DNA of 7,021 nt from an uncultured Ignavibacteria bacterium (GTDB lineage: Bacteria > Bacteroidota > Ignavibacteria > Ignavibacteriales > Ignavibacteriaceae): NCBI GenBank assembly GCA_937996765.1, contig CALKUG010000287.1:1-7021 (forward strand), given 5' to 3'. The notes under the pieces were generated by a model. The model had not been told where the DNA came from, searched no databases, and saw only the letters and a program-made list of their open reading frames with translations. A program made the position numbers and the translations under genes. This document shows positions 1 to 4,999 of the stretch, piece by piece (position 1 is the stretch's first letter; every line of letters starts with the position of its first letter).

Positions 1-1703
1 TGAACCATAAGTAAGGTACCTAAGTTTGCATAGCCCAAGCCAAGTGTGCGGAATTGATAACTCAATTGAGCTATTTCAACACTTGGGAATTGAGCCATTA
101 ACACACTTATTTCAAGGGTAATGGTCCACAATCTGCTTGCATGTCTGTAAGCATCAATATTAAACTTACGTTCTTTTACATCGTAGAACTTGATAAGATT
201 CATTGAAGCAAGATTGCAGGCAGTATTATCGAGGAACATATATTCAGAACATGGGTTCGAAGCACGAATCTCACCATCTTCGGGGCAGGTGTGCCACTCG
301 TTGACTGTTGTGTGAAACTGCAAACCGGGGTCTGCACTCGTCCATGCTGCAAAACCTATTTCATCCCAGAGATGTGTTGCACGTAAAGTTTTTAAAGGTT
401 TAGGTGCACGACCCTCTTGAGCAGCTTTTTTCTTTTCGGTTCTGCGATACAAATGCCATTCTCTATCGTGCAAAACTGCTTCCATAAATTCGTTTGTTAA
501 ACGAACGGAATTGTTGGAGTTTTGTCCCGATACTGATGCGTAAGCCTCTGAATTCCAATCGGTATTGTATTCAGGGAACTCAATTTCTTTGTAGCCCATT
601 TTAGCTAACTGAATTACTCTATCAATGTAATTCATAGGCACAAGTGCCTTTTTAGCATCAATAACTGCTTTTTGCAATTTTAGATTTAATCTTGGATTAA
701 ATCTATCGTTTTCAGGATGCTCTGCATAGCAGGCGGCCATAATTCCATTTAAATGACGGTTAAGTAATTTTGAACCTGTAACCAAAGCAGCTACTTTTTG
801 TTCTTCTACAACTTTCCAGTTGATATACTCTTCAATATCCGGATGATCTGCTTCGAGTATAACCATCTTAGCAGCACGACGAGTTGTTCCACCGGATTTA
901 ATTGCACCGGCTGCTCGATCACCAATTTTCAAAAATGACATTAATCCCGATGATTTTCCGCCACCACTAAGTGATTCGTTTGAACCACGAACATTTGAAA
1001 AGTTTGTTCCGGTACCGGAACCATATTTAAATAAGCGCGCTTCACGAACCCATAAATCCATGATGCCACCATCGTTCACCAAATCATCACTCACCGATTG
1101 AATAAAGCAAGCGTGAGGTTGTGGGTGAGTATAGGCATCGGTTGAACGAACCATTTCACCGGTTTGGTAATCTACATAGTAATGCCCTTGTGAGGGACCG
1201 GTAATTCCATAAGCCCAATTAATACCTGTATTAAACCACTGTGGTGAGTTAGGAGCAGCCATTTGGTTGGCAAGCATAAAACTCATTTCATCGTAGTAGG
1301 TACGCGCATCTTCTTCGGAACTAAAATAACCCGCTTTCCATCCCCAATATGTCCAAGTACCCGCAAGACGGTGAAAAACTTGACGCGAATCGTTCTCGTG
1401 TGTATGTTGTTCTTTTATCGGTAATTTGTCTAAATTCTCGGTGTCAGGCTCCGATGATTGCAACCAATCGGGAACACCAGCTTCATTTTGTTTCTTTAAT
1501 AGTTTTGGAACGCCCGCTTTTCTAAAATACTTTTGTGCAATAATGTCCACTGCAACTTGCGACCAGTGCGCGGGGACATATACATCTTCCATTCTAAAAA
1601 TTGTTGAGCCGTCAGGGTTTCTAATCTCGGATGTTCTTTTTTCGAAAGGTATTGTTGCGTATGCATTTTCCCCCGGCTTGGTAAAATGTCGCTCTATGTT
1701 CAT
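1..1703 (-). CDS. nrdJ: Vitamin B12-dependent (class II) ribonucleotide reductase, N-terminal 567 residues; partial at left edge
   Basis: Reduces ribonucleotides to deoxyribonucleotides in the cytoplasm with adenosylcobalamin as radical generator, so needs neither oxygen nor a small subunit. The reading frame is open from the ATG at 1703-1701 to the window edge. The start MNIERHFTKPGENAY, followed by TSEIRNPDGS and LAGTWTYWGWK, matches the large NrdJ type known from Caulobacter and relatives (about 1,200 residues as I recall), so roughly the second half, with the C-terminal cysteine pair and TSCPD-type tail, is missing here. Active-site residues visible: redox Cys199 (PHACFIQ), the NPCSE motif with Asn483, thiyl-radical Cys485 and Glu487, and redox partner Cys496 (TACNLASMN). 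Substrate-pocket segments such as KYGSGTGTNFS and GGTTRRAAKM are present. An in-frame TGA (1724-1722) lies 6 codons upstream, and AAGGAG precedes the ATG by 4 bases, fixing the start. No frameshift or missing key residue was seen. Confidence 0.96.
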   Translation of the reverse strand, partial: MNIERHFTKPGENAYATIPFEKRTSEIRNPDGSTIFRMEDVYVPAHWSQVAVDIIAQKYFRKAGVPKLLKKQNEAGVPDWLQSSEPDTENLDKLPIKEQHTHENDSRQVFHRLAGTWTYWGWKAGYFSSEEDARTYYDEMSFMLANQMAAPNSPQWFNTGINWAYGITGPSQGHYYVDYQTGEMVRSTDAYTHPQPHACFIQSVSDDLVNDGGIMDLWVREARLFKYGSGTGTNFSNVRGSNESLSGGGKSSGLMSFLKIGDRAAGAIKSGGTTRRAAKMVILEADHPDIEEYINWKVVEEQKVAALVTGSKLLNRHLNGIMAACYAEHPENDRFNPRLNLKLQKAVIDAKKALVPMNYIDRVIQLAKMGYKEIEFPEYNTDWNSEAYASVSGQNSNNSVRLTNEFMEAVLHDREWHLYRRTEKKKAAQEGRAPKPLKTLRATHLWDEIGFAAWTSADPGLQFHTTVNEWHTCPEDGEIRASNPCSEYMFLDNTACNLASMNLIKFYDVKERKFNIDAYRHASRLWTITLEISVLMAQFPSVEIAQLSYQFRTLGLGYANLGTLLMV

Positions 1704-1707
1704 TGTA

Positions 1708-1713
1708 CTCCTT
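1708..1713 (-). promoter_or_regulatory. Ribosome binding site of nrdJ
   Basis: AAGGAG on the minus strand, 4 bases before the ATG at 1703. The spacing is slightly short, but this is the strongest Shine-Dalgarno sequence before any gene in the window and supports the chosen nrdJ start. Confidence 0.6.
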
Positions 1714-1721
1714 AACTCAGT

Positions 1722-1859
1722 TCATAGGTTAACAAATAAATTAAATTTAATTACTTCCGGCGCTTCAGTAGGAGTCCGACTTTTCACTCGAAATACCTCG
1801 AGTGCTTGCTCGCTTCGATTGTTTACTGTAAGAAGTGTGCTTTGTCTGTCACGATTCAT
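1722..1859 (-). CDS. Possible small leader ORF upstream of nrdJ (45 residues)
   Basis: An ATG at 1859-1857 opens 45 codons ending at TGA 1724-1722, in the same frame as nrdJ and 18 bases before its ATG. The product begins MNRDRQSTLLTVNNRSEQ and ends FNLFVNL. It has no membrane segment, cysteine or motif I recognise. The upstream sequence AAGTGG is a weak ribosome binding site. An open frame of this length is not rare by chance, and the same bases fold into a stem-loop, so this may be untranslated leader RNA. If translated, it could act as an upstream ORF coupled to nrdJ. Confidence 0.2.
   Translation of the reverse strand: MNRDRQSTLLTVNNRSEQALEVFRVKSRTPTEAPEVIKFNLFVNL
1785..1804 (-). promoter_or_regulatory. 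Stem-loop in the nrdJ leader
   Basis: On the minus strand CACTCGA and TCGAGTG form a perfect 7-bp stem around the 6-base loop GGTATT. Flanking segments CTTC(TTAC)AGTA at about 1824-1835 and TACTGAAG at about 1762-1769 could pair as an outer helix with a 4-base bulge, giving a larger folded leader. No run of U follows, so it does not look like an intrinsic terminator. It matches no riboswitch class I can name; a role in nrdJ expression is inference from position only. Confidence 0.35.
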
Positions 1860-1889
1860 AACCACTTAATAAATCGCAGGAAAGGTTTT

Positions 1890-1921
1890 CTAAACTACAA
1901 GTTTTACCAACGATTAGCAAA
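1890..1921 (-). promoter_or_regulatory. Candidate nrdJ promoter, Bacteroidota type
   Basis: Minus strand: TTTG (1921-1918), 20 bases, then TAGTTTAG (1897-1890), which matches 7 of 8 positions of a TAnnTTTG -7 element at the spacing usual for that promoter class. It would give a leader of about 180 bases containing the stem-loop and small ORF. AT-rich DNA yields such matches by chance, so confidence is limited. Confidence 0.3.
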
Positions 1922-1942
1922 TTAAATCTCTGTAATAAGGCT

Positions 1943-1972
1943 ATATTAAATTTTCATCTAATGTAATGTCAA
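1943..1972 (-). promoter_or_regulatory. Alternative nrdJ promoter, sigma-70 type
   Basis: Minus strand: a perfect TTGACA (1972-1967), 18 bases, then TAATAT (1948-1943), which agrees with TATAAT at 4 of 6 positions. The TTGACA is also one arm of the dyad at 1967-1981, so a protein bound there would cover the -35 element. It competes with the candidate at 1890-1921; only one is likely to be used. Confidence 0.25.
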
Positions 1973-1981
1973 TACTTGACA
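1967..1981. repeat. Dyad TGTCAA-N3-TTGACA, possible operator
   Basis: Perfect 6-bp arms around 3 bases (TAC), 15 bp in all. It is adjacent to a second dyad and overlaps the TTGACA of the alternative nrdJ promoter. Its size and symmetry suit a dimeric regulator, but I cannot assign one. Confidence 0.4.
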
Positions 1982-1999
1982 AACAACTTTAAATTGTTT
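1981..1999. repeat. Dyad AAACAA-N7-TTGTTT, possible operator
   Basis: Arms AAACAA and TTGTTT are perfect inverted copies around a 7-base centre that includes the palindrome TTTAAA. It shares its first base with the preceding dyad. The low complexity of AT-rich DNA makes chance occurrence plausible. Confidence 0.3.
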
Positions 2000-2011
2000 A
2001 AATACCGACAA

Positions 2012-2037
2012 AAGTTACGTGGTGCTACGTAGTACTT
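2012..2037. repeat. Imperfect inverted repeat with tandem ACGT cores
   Basis: AAGT-T-ACGT on the left is mirrored by ACGT-AGT-ACTT on the right around GGTGCT, and includes the 8-bp palindrome CTACGTAG (2025-2032). The two ACGT cores are 10 bases apart, about one helical turn. It lies midway between the divergent genes. Function unknown. Confidence 0.3.
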
Positions 2038-2056
2038 ATTAACAACACCTCTTTTT

Positions 2057-2086
2057 ACCGATTTGTTTCGTAGATTCACCGATTTT
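2057..2086 (+). promoter_or_regulatory. Tandem ACCGATTT repeats, candidate LytTR-regulator binding site
   Basis: ACCGATTT occurs at 2057-2064 and again at 2078-2085, with starts exactly 21 bases apart (two helical turns; 13-base spacer between 8-mers, 12 between 9-mers). LytTR-family regulators bind direct repeats of about 9 bp, consensus [TA][AC][CA]GTTN[AG][TG], with 12-13 bp between them. ACCGATTTG and ACCGATTTT match 7 of 9 positions each. The second copy ends 4 bases before the -33 element of the downstream promoter candidate, where an activator would sit, and the operon it precedes encodes a LytTR regulator. A partial third copy (ACCGA, 2004-2008) is 53 bases upstream. Binding itself is inferred. 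Confidence 0.5.
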
Positions 2087-2089
2087 TTA

Positions 2090-2120
2090 TTTGAGTTCCG
2101 TAAGCTCCTCTGTATGTTTC
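2090..2120 (+). promoter_or_regulatory. Candidate promoter of the LiaF-like/kinase/regulator operon
   Basis: TTTG (2090-2093) is followed after 19 bases by TATGTTTC (2113-2120), which matches 7 of 8 positions of the Bacteroidota -7 element TAnnTTTG at the expected spacing. Transcription would begin near 2126, about 40 bases before the ATG at 2166. The tandem repeat at 2057-2086 abuts it upstream. Confidence 0.45.
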
Positions 2121-2129
2121 ATCCGTAAG
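2097..2129 (+). repeat. Direct repeat TCCGTAAG, two copies flanking the -7 element
   Basis: TCCGTAAG lies at 2097-2104, within the promoter spacer, and at 2122-2129, around the expected transcription start; the copies are 25 bases apart. The placement would suit a repressor, but nothing else supports that. Confidence 0.3.
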
Positions 2130-2165
2130 TTTTTTAATTATAATAAGTTAAACAAAGGTAACGTT

Positions 2166-2873
2166 ATGAAAAACTCAGAAGACGGAAAGCGCGGAAGAGT
2201 AGTAATAGGTCTGTTTGTAATTGTAATAGGCATATTGATGCTCGCAAATACAGCAATACAACCATTTTTTAATCTTGATATTAACTTTTTTGCTTGGCAC
2301 AACATATTTATTATGATTGGATTGCTCATCTTTATCAATTCATCAAAAAAGACTCCCGGTGTTATATTTATTGCAATCGGTACTTTTGGATTAATTAATT
2401 CTTTAGGATTCGATTTAAGTAACTATATTTTCCCTGCTATTCTCATTGGTTTGGGTTTGGTTATTCTTATGCGTACTCGTAAAAAAGAACGCGGATTTTA
2501 TGCCCAAAACAAACACGAAAACACCATTGATACCGATAAAATTGAAGATTTTGCCATCTTTGGTGGTGGTGAGAAACGGTATTCCAGCACTTCTTTTAAG
2601 GGCGGCTCCATTACCGCAATATTTGGAGGTTCAGAGATTGATTTGCGTGAATCAACACTGGCCGAAGGCGACTCGGTATTAGATGTTCTTTTTATCTTTG
2701 GCGGTGGTGAAATCTTAGTGCCTAATTCTTGGAATATACGTGTAGATGTTATTCCGATTTTTGGCGGATTTTCACACAAACGTAAATATCATGATCACCC
2801 TATAGATACAAGCCGAACTCTGATTATTAAAGGACTTGTTCTTTTTGGTGGTGGCGAGATAAAGTACGTTTAA
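2166..2873 (+). CDS. LiaF-like membrane protein with IFGG-repeat C-terminal domain
   Basis: Encodes 235 residues. Hydrophobic segments at about 12-31, 47-60, 66-82 and 88-104 form a four-helix LiaF-type (DUF5668-like) membrane domain, followed by the basic stretch RTRKKER. The rest, 125-235, is a soluble LiaF-like domain with five copies of a [IL]FGG motif (Phe132, 153, 178, 199, 227), mostly as FGGGE or FGGSE and 21-28 residues apart, suggesting a regular beta-structure. In Firmicutes, LiaF restrains its histidine kinase in cell-envelope stress signalling; a similar partner role for the downstream kinase is inferred from family and operon position. The ATG at 2166 was chosen because a TTG 25 codons upstream would add poorly protein-like residues overlapping the promoter candidate. 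AAAGG lies 7-8 bases before the ATG. The kinase gene starts 21 bases after the stop. Confidence 0.88.
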   Translation: MKNSEDGKRGRVVIGLFVIVIGILMLANTAIQPFFNLDINFFAWHNIFIMIGLLIFINSSKKTPGVIFIAIGTFGLINSLGFDLSNYIFPAILIGLGLVILMRTRKKERGFYAQNKHENTIDTDKIEDFAIFGGGEKRYSSTSFKGGSITAIFGGSEIDLRESTLAEGDSVLDVLFIFGGGEILVPNSWNIRVDVIPIFGGFSHKRKYHDHPIDTSRTLIIKGLVLFGGGEIKYV

Positions 2874-2894
2874 TCCTTTAAAGAAAACAAACAA

Positions 2895-3920
2895 ATGAAA
2901 CTTACTTTAGTAATTGTTACAGAAATGGGAGTCCTGATTGTAACAGGACTTTCACTTCTTTTCTACTATGGATTTCTAACAACCACTGAAGTTGCAATCG
3001 AATTAGTACTTCTTTTATTTTTTGTTTTAGCAATAAATGGAAGCAGTGCAGTTCAAGCTCGCCTTTTACAATTTTCTATAAAAAACAGCATCCCGTTTTT
3101 TTCTTTGCACATAGCTTCGGCATTTGTATTAGCATTTTTTTGGAATCTTTTCTCTTACTTTGGGTACTATGTTGTTCAGGAACAAAACCCTGACTTTTTT
3201 TCAAGCTCTGTTCCTCCAAGAACATTTGGTTTGGTAGTTCTCTATCTGTTTGTAACCGTTCAAAACTATCTTTTCCAATTTTACCGTGATTACAGTAAAG
3301 AGACAGCAAGAAGTGCTGAACTTAGAGAAGCTGTCACTCAAACCGAACTTGAGTCACTCAAACTACAACTCAATCCGCATTTTCTGTTTAACGGACTCAA
3401 TTCACTCGCATCGCTTATAGGTAAGGAACCCACACGTGCACGCGATATGATTGTGCAACTTGCAGAATTTTTAAGATATTCACTTAAAACTAAATCTGTA
3501 AAGATTCCGCTTTGCGAAGAGCTTATTCAAGTTGAACGTTACTTGGCTATTGAGAAAATTCGTTTTTATGATAAAATTAACTATGTGCAAAATGTAAACG
3601 TGAATTGTAACGATTTTCTTATGCCGATTATGATTTTGCAACCGCTATTTGAAAATGCTGTTAAGCATGGGGTATATGATGCACTTGAATCTGTAACTAT
3701 TGAGTTAGTTGTTTCGCCGGTAAATAATGATTTAAAAATCACTTTAACTAATACCATTGAATCTGAAGAGTTTTCTAAACCGGGAGCAGGAGTTGGACTA
3801 AAAAATATTGAGAACCGTTTACGACTAATTTACGGTGATTCTGCTTCTATAAAAATATCGAAGCAACCAAAATTGTTTTCCGTCAGTCTAATAATTCCAA
3901 GAGAAACCACCAATGGATAA
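2895..3920 (+). CDS. LytS-type sensor histidine kinase (His_kinase / HATPase family)
   Basis: A 341-residue inner-membrane kinase that would phosphorylate the regulator encoded immediately downstream. Four hydrophobic stretches (about 5-27, 33-48, 66-94, 110-129) form the sensor part, with only short loops and no PAS, GAF or periplasmic domain, so it probably senses within the membrane or through the LiaF-like protein. A charged helical linker (131-155) leads to the LytS-family phosphoacceptor motif LKLQLNPHFLFNGLNSL with His162, the ELIQVERYLAIEKIRF segment (210-224), the N-box LQPLFENAVKHG with Asn254, and the glycine-rich ATP-lid segment GAGVGLKNIENRL (297-309). The usual D-x-G of the ATP site is not evident; LTNTIES stands at about that place, a variant I believe is common in this family. 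No Shine-Dalgarno sequence; the start is preceded by an A-rich stretch. Its last 8 bases overlap the regulator gene. Confidence 0.93.
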   Translation: MKLTLVIVTEMGVLIVTGLSLLFYYGFLTTTEVAIELVLLLFFVLAINGSSAVQARLLQFSIKNSIPFFSLHIASAFVLAFFWNLFSYFGYYVVQEQNPDFFSSSVPPRTFGLVVLYLFVTVQNYLFQFYRDYSKETARSAELREAVTQTELESLKLQLNPHFLFNGLNSLASLIGKEPTRARDMIVQLAEFLRYSLKTKSVKIPLCEELIQVERYLAIEKIRFYDKINYVQNVNVNCNDFLMPIMILQPLFENAVKHGVYDALESVTIELVVSPVNNDLKITLTNTIESEEFSKPGAGVGLKNIENRLRLIYGDSASIKISKQPKLFSVSLIIPRETTNG

Positions 3921-4680
3921 CAAAACGATTTCGCTACTTTTAGTTGATGATGAATACCCTGCTATTTCACTTATGAGTGAATATGTTGAAAAAATAGCCG
4001 AGCGCGAGGGAATATCAATCGAGGTTCAAACCGCTTCAAATGGTTTTGAAGCAGTAAAACTCATCTCAAAACATACGTTCGAAATGGTGATTCTCGATGT
4101 GCAGATGCCAAAATTAACAGGATTTGAGACCTTGGAATTAATTGACGAATTACCGGTTATTATATTTTCAACAGCTTACGATGAATTTGCAGTTAAAGCG
4201 TTTGAAATTAATGCGGCCGACTACCTCCTTAAACCCTATTCGTTCGATCGATTTAGCCAGGCTTTTATGAAAGGTCTTTCTTTATTGGCAACAGGGAAGG
4301 AATCTGCAGCGGTAAAACAGGTGGTAAAAACTTATCAAAAAGAAACAGAAACTTTATTAAGCAGAATCGTGATAAAGGATAAACAATCCGTAAAAATAAT
4401 ACCGGTTGATCATATTCATTTTCTTGAAGCTTCAGATGATTATGTACAAATTGTTTGTACCGAAGGAAAATTTCTCAAAAAAGAAACAATGAGTTACTAC
4501 GAATCTCATTTAGATGAAAAAGAATTTGTTCGTATTCACCGCTCATTTATAGTGCGATTTTTGGCGATCAGACAAATTCAACTTGTTGAAAAAGACAGCT
4601 ACATTTGTGTATTACATTCGGGCGACAAGCTTCCTATCAGCCGACAGGGATATCAAAAACTCAGAGAACTGATGAAATAG
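3913..4680 (+). CDS. LytTR-family response regulator
   Basis: A 255-residue cytoplasmic transcription factor, partner of the overlapping kinase. Residues 1 to about 125 form a receiver domain with acidic residues Asp12-Asp13 (LVDDE), phosphoacceptor Asp62 (MVILDVQMP), Thr87 (FSTAYDEFAVKAF) and Lys107 (DYLLKPY), all expected positions filled. Residues about 152-255 form a LytTR DNA-binding domain, seen in RIVIKDKQSVKIIPVDHI, FLEASDDYVQIVCTEGKF, the FVRIHRSFIVR segment and the final LPISRQGYQKLREL. This domain binds tandem repeats of about 9 bp, and the pair at 2057-2086 upstream of the operon is a candidate target, implying autoregulation. The start codon lies inside the end of the kinase gene (ATGGATAA overlap), indicating translational coupling and fixed stoichiometry. 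Target genes beyond its own operon cannot be seen. Confidence 0.95.
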   Translation: MDNKTISLLLVDDEYPAISLMSEYVEKIAEREGISIEVQTASNGFEAVKLISKHTFEMVILDVQMPKLTGFETLELIDELPVIIFSTAYDEFAVKAFEINAADYLLKPYSFDRFSQAFMKGLSLLATGKESAAVKQVVKTYQKETETLLSRIVIKDKQSVKIIPVDHIHFLEASDDYVQIVCTEGKFLKKETMSYYESHLDEKEFVRIHRSFIVRFLAIRQIQLVEKDSYICVLHSGDKLPISRQGYQKLRELMK

Positions 4681-4683
4681 CCT

Positions 4684-4884
4684 ATGAATAAGAAAAATCG
4701 TACAATTTGGATACTCGCACTTATTACACTAACAGTAGTTTACTTCAGTTATTTAGTAAATGCTGGCTTCCCTTCCGATCTAATTAATTTTTCATCAATC
4801 GCTGATCATCTGGTAGACATGTTCAAAAACAGCCCGATTTACAAGGTTTTTGTCGGTGCTGCAAGACTTTCTTTACTCTTCTAA
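4684..4884 (+). CDS. Small membrane protein of unknown function (66 residues)
   Basis: Starts 3 bases after the regulator's stop codon (TAG CCT ATG), so it is probably the last gene of the signalling operon and translated by coupling; no Shine-Dalgarno sequence is seen. The N-terminus is basic (MNKKNR) and leads into one hydrophobic segment at about 7-24 (TIWILALITLTVVYFSYL), a signal anchor or uncleaved signal. A polar, partly amphipathic tail of about 40 residues follows and ends in AARLSLLF. By the positive-inside rule the tail would face the periplasm. It has no cysteine and no family I recognise. A role as accessory sensor or target of the kinase/regulator pair is inference from position alone. 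It may be a real but poorly conserved gene. Confidence 0.55.
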   Translation: MNKKNRTIWILALITLTVVYFSYLVNAGFPSDLINFSSIADHLVDMFKNSPIYKVFVGAARLSLLF

Positions 4885-4947
4885 AAGCCAGAAACACTTC
4901 ACTCCTCTTTTTTCACTTCTTTATTACTCTTTATGAAACGTTTTTTC

Positions 4948-4973
4948 TTTGCGGGTTTATGTAATTATATTTG
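4948..4973 (+). promoter_or_regulatory. Candidate promoter of the aldehyde dehydrogenase gene
   Basis: TATATTTG at 4966-4973 is an exact match to the Bacteroidota -7 element TAnnTTTG, placing transcription start near 4980, about 20 bases before the ATG at 5000. The -33 element is unclear: a TTTG at 4948-4951 is only 14 bases upstream, while a T-run at 4941-4946 sits at the usual distance. This suggests the gene is transcribed separately from the signalling operon; no terminator hairpin is visible between 4885 and 4965, so read-through is possible. Confidence 0.4.
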
Positions 4974-4999
4974 TTACAGTTAAAACTTTAGGTATTGTA

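Larger units (their letters stand above)
1704..2165. other. Divergent intergenic region between nrdJ and the LiaF-like operon
   Basis: This 462-base stretch lies between two divergently transcribed genes. Its nrdJ-proximal part (about 1741-1860) is richer in GC and contains a stem-loop and a doubtful small ORF on the minus strand. The middle (about 1890-2040) is AT-rich, with nrdJ promoter candidates and several short dyads. The right part (2057-2130) has two sets of direct repeats and the plus-strand promoter candidate. I looked for a cobalamin riboswitch B12 box, a tandem NrdR box and tRNA-like folds and saw none. Confidence 0.8.

Noticed and set aside
1426..1869. A 147-codon plus-strand open frame
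   Set aside because: Its first two thirds run antisense to well-conserved nrdJ sequence, its start lies inside that gene, and the translation shows no recognisable family; it is most likely a shadow of nrdJ.
1704..2040. Cobalamin riboswitch upstream of nrdJ
   Set aside because: I looked on the minus strand for the conserved GCCACTG B12 box and its partner segments and did not find them. The visible stem-loop alone is not evidence of this class. A covariance-model search would settle it.
1880..2040. NrdR box pair controlling nrdJ
   Set aside because: No pair of 16-bp ACACNATATNNNGTGT-like palindromes is visible; the dyads present have different cores.
2091..2165. Upstream TTG start for the LiaF-like protein
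   Set aside because: It would add 25 residues overlapping the promoter candidate, with no family resemblance. The ATG at 2166 begins the typical basic N-terminus before the first membrane helix.
2138..3309. Open frames within or antisense to the LiaF-like and kinase genes (2138-2338, 2498-2779 and 3076-3309 minus; 2446-2682 plus)
   Set aside because: Each lies on another frame or strand of a gene with clear domain signatures and has no recognisable motif or ribosome binding site.
4885..4945. Intrinsic terminator after the 66-residue gene
   Set aside because: The stretch has T-runs but no inverted repeat of useful length before them.
4949..4999. Upstream TTG start for the aldehyde dehydrogenase
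   Set aside because: The 17 added residues are hydrophobic, span an exact TATATTTG promoter element, and are absent from AdhE-like relatives; the ATG at 5000 fits the family.
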